Assembly: GCA_021199865.1 (NCBI GenBank)
Contig: JAJQHG010000099.1
Location: 1-12,443 of the forward strand
Source of the DNA: Methanosphaera sp.
GTDB taxonomy: Archaea; Methanobacteriota; Methanobacteria; Methanobacteriales; Methanobacteriaceae
Direction: 5' to 3'
Length of the DNA: 12,443 nucleotides
The notes below the pieces were generated by a model, which worked only from the letters and a program-made list of their open reading frames with translations, ran no database searches and had not been told where the DNA came from. The translations under genes and the position numbers were made by a program. Of this stretch, positions 6,087 through 12,443 are shown one piece after another (position 1 is the stretch's first letter; the number at the start of each line of letters is the position of its first letter).

Positions 6087-7889
6087 ATGGAGAAAAGACA
6101 GATAATTCTAGATGATATTGACTATGTGACCTATGATAATAAGCCAGTAGTCCGATTATTTGGACGAGACCCTGAATGGAATACTAACATCATAGCCCTT
6201 GACTTAACATTTAAGCCATACATATATGTTCTAGGATATGATAATGTTGATGAAACACTTGATGATCTTAGAGAGCTAGGAATTGATGACTTAGAACTAG
6301 TTAATATGCTAGATATAGGAGTAGAACGTGAATATATTAAGGCAACACTTACACATCCACAGGAAGTACCAAAACTAAGAGATATTATAAGAGATCTTGA
6401 TAGTGTTAGTCAGATACGTGAATATGATATACCATTCTATAGAAGATACCTTATAGATAAAGAAATTACACCAACAAATATAATAGAAATTACTGGTGAA
6501 GTACTTGATAGTGCCACTTATATAGATAAACTAAATGTTGATGATGATACAATTATATTCAAGTTATCCCAAGATCCTGTTGATCTAGATGAGAACACCC
6601 ATTATGAGAATATCCTAAGCTTTGATATAGAAGTATATAATAAGGAGGGTATGCCTGATGCAGAGCGAGATCCTATTATTATGATGAGTCTTGTAGCTAC
6701 AAGTGGACTACGTAAAGTATTATCCACCAAACAATCAAAACAGGACTATGTAGAAACTTTAGATAGTGAAGAGAATATGCTCAAACGCTTCTGTGAGATA
6801 ATAGAAAAGGAGAATCCAGACATGCTTGTGGGATATAACTCTGATAACTTTGACTTACCCTATATTAGGAAGCGTGCAGATGTACTTGATGTGAAGCTAA
6901 ATCTAGGAATAGATCACAGTAATATTAAATTTATGAAACGTGGATTTAATAATGCAGGTCTAATACGGGGACATGTACATGTAGACTTATACCTACTAGT
7001 AAGACAATACATGAGACTTGAGAGATATACATTAGAGAGAGTATATGAGGAATTGTTTGATAAAATTAAGGTGGATATACCAGGAAATGAGATCTATAAG
7101 TACTGGGATGATGACGGAGAAAAACTAGAGAAACTATTTGAGTACTCAATGGATGATGCTGATACAACAACACAGATAGCTGATAAACTAACACCACTAA
7201 CTGTTGCACAGACACGTCTTGTAGGACAACCCCTATTTGATATTGCACGTATGACTACTGGGCAAATGGTTGAATGGTATCTAATTAAAGAGGCATATAA
7301 GAAGAATAATATCATACCTAACAAGCCTAGTAATGATGAATATGCACAAAGAAGACGGTCTGATAAGGTTGTTGGTGGATATGTAAAAGAGCCTGAGAAG
7401 GGTTTATTTGAAAACATAGCTTACCTAGACTTTAAGAGTCTATATCCATCCATTATCATAGCACAGAACATATCACCTGACACCATAACAGATGGTGAGG
7501 GTTTAGATGAAAGCCAATATTATACAACACCAGAGAATGGCTTCAAATTCCTAAAAGAACCTAAGGGATTCATACCATCAATTATGGGTAATATTCTTGA
7601 TAAACGACAGGAAATTAAGAAGCTTATGAAACAGGAGACTATACCAGAAAAAAAGAGAGCATATGACTTTGAACAACAGGGACTAAAACGACTGGCAAAC
7701 TCAATGTTTGGAGCATATGGATACTCCAGATTCAGGTGGTATAAGCTTGAATGTGCTGGGGCAATAACAGCATGGGGTAGAAAGTATATTAAGGATGCTA
7801 TGAAAAAATCAGAGGAATATGGATTTAAACCAGTATATGCTGATACTGATGGATTCTATGCCACTTTTATAGAAGATTTTGATGAATAA
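6087..7889 (+). CDS. polB1: Family B DNA polymerase, large subunit of a split PolB
   Basis: This 600-residue protein holds the N-terminal, 3'-5' exonuclease and most of the palm/fingers domains of an archaeal family B polymerase. Exo I is SFDIEVY (D180, E182), Exo II VGYNSDNFDLPYI (248-260, D256) and Exo III YSMDDAD (353-359, D357). Polymerase motif A is DFKSLYPSI (448-456), motif B KRLANSMFGAYG (534-545), and motif C YADTDG (584-589). The reading ends 11 residues after motif C, so the thumb domain is missing. Single-chain archaeal PolB is near 780 residues. In Methanothermobacter the enzyme is naturally split at this point into PolB1 (about 590) and a separate PolB2 (about 220), so this is a complete PolB1, not a broken gene. 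Residues PYIY (44-47) and IPFYRRY (115-121) match the uracil-sensing pocket region of Pyrococcus PolB. PolB2 is not in the window. Confidence 0.93.
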   Translation: MEKRQIILDDIDYVTYDNKPVVRLFGRDPEWNTNIIALDLTFKPYIYVLGYDNVDETLDDLRELGIDDLELVNMLDIGVEREYIKATLTHPQEVPKLRDIIRDLDSVSQIREYDIPFYRRYLIDKEITPTNIIEITGEVLDSATYIDKLNVDDDTIIFKLSQDPVDLDENTHYENILSFDIEVYNKEGMPDAERDPIIMMSLVATSGLRKVLSTKQSKQDYVETLDSEENMLKRFCEIIEKENPDMLVGYNSDNFDLPYIRKRADVLDVKLNLGIDHSNIKFMKRGFNNAGLIRGHVHVDLYLLVRQYMRLERYTLERVYEELFDKIKVDIPGNEIYKYWDDDGEKLEKLFEYSMDDADTTTQIADKLTPLTVAQTRLVGQPLFDIARMTTGQMVEWYLIKEAYKKNNIIPNKPSNDEYAQRRRSDKVVGGYVKEPEKGLFENIAYLDFKSLYPSIIIAQNISPDTITDGEGLDESQYYTTPENGFKFLKEPKGFIPSIMGNILDKRQEIKKLMKQETIPEKKRAYDFEQQGLKRLANSMFGAYGYSRFRWYKLECAGAITAWGRKYIKDAMKKSEEYGFKPVYADTDGFYATFIEDFDE

Positions 7890-8069
7890 AACAGATTATC
7901 TACTCTTAAGTAGTACCTAACTAGTAAACTAGTAAATATACATAGAATAAACTTACTTGTTACTTATTACTAAGTAAATCCTATTAATACTATCCATGAA
8001 GGTATAATAAATAATATATAAAATTAGTAATAAAGATAAACAACAATAAAAAAAATAATAGGCAATTAT
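7890..8069 (+). other. Spacer after polB1 with hairpins, tandem repeat and a promoter
   Basis: The stretch has no gene and no remnant of the PolB thumb, since all frames are closed by stops. It holds a small hairpin CTACT-CTTA-AGTAG (7900-7913), a tandem 8-mer ACTAGTAA twice without gap (7920-7935), and a 7-bp hairpin TTACTTA-TTAC-TAAGTAA (7960-7977). The hairpins may define the 3' end of the polB1 mRNA. Near the end, TATATAAAA at 8015-8023 is a good TATA box for the gene at 8070, predicting a leader of about 27 nt. Confidence 0.45.
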
Positions 8070-8435
8070 ATGAAACTTAACATTTTACAACAGATCGTGA
8101 TAGTGGTAATACTTGTTGGTATATGCTATGGTACATACTCTGCAACAATAGATCAACTACCAGATGAGTCAGGTACAATTATTGGAAATACCACTACCAA
8201 TAATTCAACAGATGGAAGTATTGGAACAGTATACCTACAAACTGATGATGCAAATATGTCTATTATTATAACTAATTCAACGAAAATATATAAGGAATCT
8301 AATGGTAAAGAAGTCAATAGTTCAATGGAAGCGTTGACTAAGGGATCAAAGATTGATGTGTATACCATTGGAAAACCTACTGATACTATCCCCCAACAGA
8401 TAACATCAGAGAAGATTGTTATTAGAGAAGAATAA
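8070..8435 (+). CDS. Small membrane-anchored exported protein of unknown function
   Basis: This is a 121-residue protein that I do not recognise. A short start (MKLNILQQ) leads into one hydrophobic segment at about 9-26, either a signal peptide ending near YSA or an N-terminal anchor. No lipobox is present, since the residue before the only Cys (C19) is Ile. A Thr/Asn/Ser-rich linker (about 40-49) follows. The rest (about 52-119) alternates short strands, such as GTVYLQTDDANMSIIITNSTKIYK, KGSKIDVYTIG and ITSEKIVI, and resembles small beta-barrel (OB-like) domains of surface proteins such as DUF5666-type repeats; that is only a pattern impression. It would act outside the membrane. It has its own promoter and is followed by a T-run terminator, so it appears to be transcribed alone. 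Confidence 0.7.
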   Translation: MKLNILQQIVIVVILVGICYGTYSATIDQLPDESGTIIGNTTTNNSTDGSIGTVYLQTDDANMSIIITNSTKIYKESNGKEVNSSMEALTKGSKIDVYTIGKPTDTIPQQITSEKIVIREE

Positions 8436-8445
8436 CCCCCATAAC

Positions 8446-8454
8446 TATTTTTTT
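8446..8454 (+). terminator. T-run terminator after the small exported protein gene
   Basis: Seven consecutive T residues lie about 12 nt after the stop codon at 8435, following a C-rich stretch. This is the normal archaeal intrinsic terminator form. Confidence 0.5.
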
Positions 8455-8482
8455 ATACTAATTATTTTAAAACTAAACTACA

Positions 8483-8506
8483 AGTAGTACTATATGTGCT
8501 TCTACT
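8483..8506 (-). terminator. Possible weak hairpin after hypF
   Basis: On the minus strand, directly after the hypF stop, AGTAG and CTACT can pair across a 14-nt loop. A short run of four T residues follows further on. The stem is short, so this is a weak candidate for the end of the hypF transcript. Confidence 0.25.
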
Positions 8507-8509
8507 AGG

Positions 8510-10837
8510 TTAGTAATCCTCATTTAGTCTCCAACCAGCAATAGCTGCCTGTCCTAGTGATACGCTACCATCTCCAGCACATGTCGTATTATGTTCAACT
8601 AAGTTTAAGCCAGCTCTATTAATATACTTCTTAGCAAACCTGGATATTGCATCATTATAGAATACTCCTCCTGTTAGACCAACAGTATCTACATCCTTAT
8701 CATATGCTACATCAATAGCTATGTTGGATAATGACTTAGCTAATGATTTCTGGGCACTTGATGCTATCTCATCAATACCTACACCACCCTTAATTAGCTT
8801 AATTACATCCATTAATAGTTTTGAGGTATCAATTACTTGTCTATTATTAACTACATGTGTATCTAGTTCAATATCTAGTAATCCATAACCATACTTTGCA
8901 GCAGACTCTAGTTTCATGGAACATTCCCCCTCATATCCTCTAGATTTACTTACTCCTAGTAGTACACTTATACTGTCGAGTATACGTCCCATACTACTAG
9001 TATATGATATGTTAAAGTTGTTCTCTAACTGTTTTAGTGTTAAATCAATCTCTTTTTCACCATACTTGAAGCATAATGCATAGTCTGTTAACATAAGATC
9101 TCTTAACTCATCAGTATCCATTACATTATATAGTACTCCCATAGCCATCTTTATTGGATACTTTGTACTTTGATCTCCACCAGGCATTGGTTGAAGTGTT
9201 AGTCCACCATAATTCTTATAGTAGCCCGTATTATTCAAATATAATACTTCTCCACCCCATATATTTCCATCCTCACCATAACCTACACCATCTGCAGCTA
9301 TTACTACTAGTTCATCCTTATGGTGTTCTGCCATGAGACTAGATGCATGTGCATGATGATGCTGTACTTGCATAAGATTAATATCCCTTTCTTGACTAAT
9401 CTTTCTTGCAAGCTTTGTTGTGTTAAAGTCAGGGTGCATATCACATACAACTACATCAAGACTATCTGTCCTGGTAAGTCTTAGTAGATGTTCTATTGCA
9501 TCCTCCATAAAATCTACTGTCTTAAACTTAGATGTGTTACCAATATGTTGTGATGGATAGCATTTACCATCCTTTAATATTGAAAAGACAACATCTAGTT
9601 CTGGCCCTAGTGCTAATATATTGTTTTGTGTATTTATCCTGCTAAAGTCGTATGGTTTTGGCACATATCCACGTGATCGTCTAGTAAATACAGGACTATC
9701 ATTTCTACATCTTATTACACTATCATCACATCGATTTAATATCTTCCTGTCATGTAGTAGGAAGTAGTCGGCTACTCCATCAAGCTGTTCTATAATATCC
9801 TTATTATTTATTAGCATTGGTTCTCCAGGCATATTTGCTGATGTCATAACATATGCTGGTTCTAAGGTATATTTAAATAGGAGGTGGTGTAATCCTGTGT
9901 AGGGTAACATTACTCCCTGGTTATGTAGTCCAGGAGATAGTTCTTCTGAGAGATCATAATCCTCTGATTTATCTAGTATTACTATTGGCCTTTCAACTGA
10001 TTCTAGTATATCCTTTTCCTGTGTACTATATTTTGCATACAAGCCAACAGTTTCAATATCTGGACTCATACATGCAAATGGCTGTGTTTTACGTCCAAGT
10101 CTTTTTCTTAGAGTCTCTATTGGTTCATCAGTTGATGTTTTACACACTAAATGTGTTCCACCAATACCCTTCACTGCTAATATGTTACCCTCATCTATTA
10201 GTCTACTAGCCTCACGTATAGTATCATTAGAGAATACTTCTCCATCCTTATATAGGAATACTTGTGGTCCACAGTCAGGACAACATGTTGCCTCTGCATG
10301 ATAACGTCTATCTATTGGGTCATGATATTCATCACTACAACTATTACATAAAGGGAAGTCATCCATTGTAGTGTTCTGTCTATCATAGGGTACATCTTTT
10401 ATTACTGTGAATCTTGGACCACAGTTTGTGCATGCTGTAAATGGGTAATAGTAGTGTCTATTATTCATATATAGTATTTCATCTAGACATTCTTGGCATA
10501 TACTCATATCTGGTGGTATTACTGCTGATCCAGATACTTCATCACTACTTTCTATGATTACAAAGTCATCATATATCTTAGAGTTCTCATCTACCTCTTC
10601 CTGGAATGTTATTGTGATGTTATGTATTTCTGATCTTGGGGGCTTATGTTCTTCTAGTTCTTGTGCAAATAAGGTGATATCATCATATGGTCCTTGTATT
10701 ATTATTTCTACAATGTTTCCCATGTTACGTACGTATCCTGTTAGATTCATTACTTTTGCTAGTCTATAGACTGTAGGTCTAAAACCTACTCCTTGAACTA
10801 TTCCTTCAACTAATAATTTTGCAGTGTAATTTACCAT
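8510..10837 (-). CDS. hypF: [NiFe]-hydrogenase maturation carbamoyltransferase HypF
   Basis: This 775-residue cytosolic enzyme turns carbamoyl phosphate into carbamoyl-adenylate and passes the group to HypE, which makes the CN ligands of the [NiFe] hydrogenase centre. All domains are present in order. The acylphosphatase domain is at about 1-90 (VEGIVQGVGFRPTVYRLA at 10-27). Two zinc fingers follow, with C114/C117-C136/C139 and C164/C167-C186/C189. The YrdC-like domain (about 200-385) has KGIGGTHLVC and MTSANMPGEP (331-340). The Kae1-like domain (about 405-775) has VQHHHAHASSLMAEH from 491, AADGVGYGEDGNIWGGE (514-530) and LTGGVFYN (721-728). The length is normal and no key residue is missing. 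The ATG at 10837 follows AAAGGTGA with 4-nt spacing. It is divergent from larB, another nickel-enzyme assembly gene, and methanogens need it for their several hydrogenases. Confidence 0.97.
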   Translation of the reverse strand: MVNYTAKLLVEGIVQGVGFRPTVYRLAKVMNLTGYVRNMGNIVEIIIQGPYDDITLFAQELEEHKPPRSEIHNITITFQEEVDENSKIYDDFVIIESSDEVSGSAVIPPDMSICQECLDEILYMNNRHYYYPFTACTNCGPRFTVIKDVPYDRQNTTMDDFPLCNSCSDEYHDPIDRRYHAEATCCPDCGPQVFLYKDGEVFSNDTIREASRLIDEGNILAVKGIGGTHLVCKTSTDEPIETLRKRLGRKTQPFACMSPDIETVGLYAKYSTQEKDILESVERPIVILDKSEDYDLSEELSPGLHNQGVMLPYTGLHHLLFKYTLEPAYVMTSANMPGEPMLINNKDIIEQLDGVADYFLLHDRKILNRCDDSVIRCRNDSPVFTRRSRGYVPKPYDFSRINTQNNILALGPELDVVFSILKDGKCYPSQHIGNTSKFKTVDFMEDAIEHLLRLTRTDSLDVVVCDMHPDFNTTKLARKISQERDINLMQVQHHHAHASSLMAEHHKDELVVIAADGVGYGEDGNIWGGEVLYLNNTGYYKNYGGLTLQPMPGGDQSTKYPIKMAMGVLYNVMDTDELRDLMLTDYALCFKYGEKEIDLTLKQLENNFNISYTSSMGRILDSISVLLGVSKSRGYEGECSMKLESAAKYGYGLLDIELDTHVVNNRQVIDTSKLLMDVIKLIKGGVGIDEIASSAQKSLAKSLSNIAIDVAYDKDVDTVGLTGGVFYNDAISRFAKKYINRAGLNLVEHNTTCAGDGSVSLGQAAIAGWRLNEDY

Positions 10838-10943
10838 GATTTCACCTTTCTTATAGTTATTTATACAGTTACTATTATTTTATATTATAAGTTAAGTATA
10901 TAAAAAAAGTATTATCATACCTTAAATTAATGTTGGTTTTATT
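10838..10943. promoter_or_regulatory. Divergent hypF/larB promoter region
   Basis: On the minus strand, AATATAAAAT at 10877-10886 is a good TATA box for hypF, predicting a leader near 20 nt that carries the AGGTGA ribosome site (10842-10847). On the plus strand TATATAAA at 10897-10904 is a good TATA box for larB, predicting a start near 10925. The two boxes are only about 10 bp apart, so binding of the two initiation complexes could interfere. No clear ribosome site precedes larB. Confidence 0.55.
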
Positions 10944-11723
10944 ATGAGAGAGATTTTAAGTAAGTTAATTAATAATGAAATATCCATTAGTGAGGCAGAA
11001 GAACAATTAAAGATTAATCAGATCCAAGAGTTAGGTGATAATGTTAAGTTTGATGATAATCGTAAGGATCGTGTGGGTATTCCAGAGGCTGTTTATTCAC
11101 ATGGAAAAACTGATGATGACTTACTAACAATCATCAATAATCTTAAATTTAATGACCAGTTAATGGTAACTAAACTTGGAAGTAGTCGTTTTAATCAACT
11201 AAAAAATCAAATAAACAGTGATGTTCTAGAATATTGTACTTATCATGATAAGGCATCTATATTAACCATCAATAAATCATCACCTTCAAAACTTAATGGA
11301 AAAGTAGGTATTATAACAGCAGGAACAGCCGATATACCAGTAGCAGAGGAAGCACGAATCACAATAGAACAATCAGGATTTGATGCAATAAAAACATATG
11401 ATGTAGGAGTAGCAGGAATACATAGACTAATAGATAAAATCACATACCTCCTAGAAGAACATGTTGATGTGATAATAACAATTGCAGGTATGGAGGGAGC
11501 ACTACCCTCCGTTGTAGCAGGTCTAGTTGACACACCAGTAATAGCTGTTCCAACATCTACAGGTTATGGTGTAGGAGAAAAAGGATTCACAGCACTATTT
11601 GCCATGCTACAATCATGTGCACCAGGAATAGCTGTAATGAACATTGATAATGGATATGGTGCAGGAGTATATGCTATTACAATACTAAACCAGATAAATA
11701 AAAGAATAAACAATGATAAATAA
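10944..11723 (+). CDS. larB: Nickel pincer cofactor biosynthesis protein LarB
   Basis: LarB carboxylates and hydrolyses nicotinic acid adenine dinucleotide to pyridinium-3,5-biscarboxylate mononucleotide, the first step to the nickel-pincer nucleotide known from lactate racemase. The 259 residues show the family's N-terminal part (about 1-115: LLxx..ISISEAEEQL, then RVGIPEAVYSHGKTDDDLL at 43-61) and the PurE-like domain (about 118-250). The latter contains KVGIITAGTADIPVAEEA, YDVGVAGIHRL, ITIAGMEGALPSVVAGLVDTPVIAVPTSTGYG and the C-terminal NIDNGYGAG motif. The ATG at 10944 has only a weak ribosome site. LarC and LarE are not in the window. Codon choice changes within the gene: Leu is mostly TTA or CTT in the first part and CTA in the second. 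Confidence 0.93.
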   Translation: MREILSKLINNEISISEAEEQLKINQIQELGDNVKFDDNRKDRVGIPEAVYSHGKTDDDLLTIINNLKFNDQLMVTKLGSSRFNQLKNQINSDVLEYCTYHDKASILTINKSSPSKLNGKVGIITAGTADIPVAEEARITIEQSGFDAIKTYDVGVAGIHRLIDKITYLLEEHVDVIITIAGMEGALPSVVAGLVDTPVIAVPTSTGYGVGEKGFTALFAMLQSCAPGIAVMNIDNGYGAGVYAITILNQINKRINNDK

Positions 11724-11739
11724 CCACCTAAAACTACCC

Positions 11740-11746
11740 TTTTTTT
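11740..11746 (+). terminator. T-run terminator after larB
   Basis: Seven T residues lie 16 nt after the larB stop and are directly followed by seven A residues (11747-11753). The run can therefore terminate transcription from larB and, read on the other strand, from the tRNA gene. Confidence 0.55.
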
Positions 11747-11838
11747 AAAAAAACATGATCATAGAATAAATCTAGAATAATTATGACAAAAGTAATTTCT
11801 AAGTAAATTTCAATAAAAATAGTTCTTAAAGTAAATAA

Positions 11839-11981
<143 letters not shown>

Positions 11982-12020
11982 TAACGTGTATTATTAGTGC
12001 TAAGAATATAATCAAAGGAC

Positions 12021-12040
12021 TATTTATAACTATTTCAAAC
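12021..12040 (-). promoter_or_regulatory. Promoter of tRNA-Trp (BRE and TATA box)
   Basis: On the minus strand GTTTGAAATA (12031-12040) followed by GTTATAAATA (12021-12030) gives a purine-rich BRE and a good TATA box. The centre is about 44 bp before the first tRNA base, allowing a start near 12000 and a short 5' leader for RNase P to remove. Confidence 0.6.
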
Positions 12041-12244
12041 ATGATATATAAAGTTTTAGGTTAACTATGAAGAGAAAATGAAATTAGATATACTCCTAAT
12101 CACTAGAAAACATACATAATCATATTTCAAGCATACATTAATAAGTAATCCCTGCAATCATATACATCATGAAAAGAATTCCAAGTGTAAAAATATATTA
12201 AAATATAAAATTATCTAAAAAAAATGTGAATGGGGGTTAAGATA

Positions 12245-12262
12245 TAGGTTTAAAAAAACCTA
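12245..12262 (-). terminator. Terminator hairpin after the surface-protein gene
   Basis: TAGGTTT (12245-12251), AAAA, and AAACCTA (12256-12262) form a perfect 7-bp stem with a 4-nt loop about 15 nt beyond the stop codon of the minus-strand gene at 12277. Confidence 0.5.
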
Positions 12263-12276
12263 ATTATTTTGTTAAT

Positions 12277-12443
12277 TTATTCAACTACTGTTAAAGTTAA
12301 TGAAGCCTCAGCCTTATTGTAATAAGTGTTCTCACCAGCAATAATAGTAATTGTGTATGTTGGGTTTGTAAATGAGTTTGTGTATAGTGTTAAGTCAATT
12401 ACACCGTCAACAACTTTTACTTGTGTGAATGTTTTACCATTGA
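12277..12443 (-). CDS. C-terminal end of a Thr/Asn-rich Ig-like surface (adhesin-like) protein, partial
   Basis: The last 54 residues of a larger protein are seen; the rest lies beyond the window edge. The sequence NGKTFTQVKVVDGVIDL, then NPTYTITIIAGENTYYNKAEASLTLTVVE, has the strand pattern of bacterial Ig-like repeats in cell-surface proteins: 'NGKTF...V.VV.G', then 'YTIT..AGEN.YYN.A.A.LT.TV'. Methanobacteriales of the gut carry many such large adhesin-like proteins. The protein stops right after the last Ig strand with no transmembrane helix or sorting motif, so any anchoring must come from elsewhere in the protein. The stop TAA is at 12277-12279 and a hairpin follows. The class is well supported by pattern, the specific role is not. 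Confidence 0.7.
   Translation of the reverse strand, partial: NGKTFTQVKVVDGVIDLTLYTNSFTNPTYTITIIAGENTYYNKAEASLTLTVVE

Larger units (their letters stand above)
11982..12276. other. Spacer upstream of tRNA-Trp, no gene seen
   Basis: About 295 bp of AT-rich DNA separate the tRNA gene from the end of the surface-protein gene. It contains the tRNA promoter near 12021-12040 and the terminator hairpin at 12245-12262. A run of eight A residues near 12217-12224 is a T run on the minus strand and can finish transcription of the surface-protein gene. No open frame or further RNA gene is recognised. Confidence 0.5.

Noticed and set aside
7066..7417. Minus-strand open frames inside polB1
   Set aside because: They lie opposite the conserved exonuclease and polymerase regions and look like shadow frames without start signals.
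6087..7889. Reading the 600-residue polymerase as a truncated pseudogene
   Set aside because: All motifs are intact and the end point after YADTDG matches the known natural split of PolB in Methanothermobacter.
9154..9336. Plus-strand open frame inside hypF
   Set aside because: It is antisense to a well-conserved coding region, and its His/Leu/Tyr-rich product has no family pattern or start signals; it is a shadow frame.

Overview
The window is very AT-rich archaeal DNA, most likely from a methanogen of the order Methanobacteriales, with Methanosphaera (or a close relative) as the best guess. The evidence: formylmethanofuran:tetrahydromethanopterin formyltransferase (Ftr); a family B DNA polymerase that ends just after the catalytic YADTDG motif, as in the split PolB1/PolB2 enzyme of Methanothermobacter; TATA-box promoters with short leaders; T-run terminators; a tRNA-Trp interrupted by an intron after position 37; and the end of a Thr/Asn-rich Ig-like surface protein of the kind abundant in gut Methanobacteriales. 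The genus is inferred from composition and gene content, not proven.

Layout. Positions 1-289 (+) hold a small BofA-like membrane protein with no ATG, GTG or TTG start in its frame. It converges on a minus-strand group: a flippase-like membrane protein (3687-2665), ftr (2618-1746) and the bifunctional NAD(P)HX repair enzyme NnrE/NnrD (1741-284). A 306-bp AT-rich divergent promoter region separates this group from trkA (3994-4674, +). A perfect 11-bp hairpin lies between trkA and a convergent two-gene minus-strand unit, a GNAT acetyltransferase followed by a metallo-beta-lactamase-fold hydrolase. Divergent from that unit is polB1 (6087-7889, +), followed by a repeat-rich spacer and a small membrane-anchored exported protein (8070-8435, +). 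hypF (10837-8510, -) and larB (10944-11723, +) share a divergent promoter region. Next comes tRNA-Trp (11981-11839, -), and the window closes with the 3' end of a surface protein (12443-12277, -).

How the genes fit together. Ftr carries the C1 group from methanofuran to tetrahydromethanopterin. HypF (the CN ligand of [NiFe] hydrogenases) and LarB (nickel pincer nucleotide synthesis) both serve nickel enzymes and sit head to head. NnrE/NnrD is cofactor repair, TrkA gates potassium uptake, and PolB1 is part of the replication or repair machinery.

The most interesting element is the 70-nt intron of tRNA-Trp. It carries all four boxes of a C/D guide RNA (C, D', C', D) with two 12-nt guides. The D guide pairs with the anticodon region of its own precursor so that C34 would be 2'-O-methylated. 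The D' guide does not match U39, the other position known to be guided by the Haloferax intron, so it may have another target.
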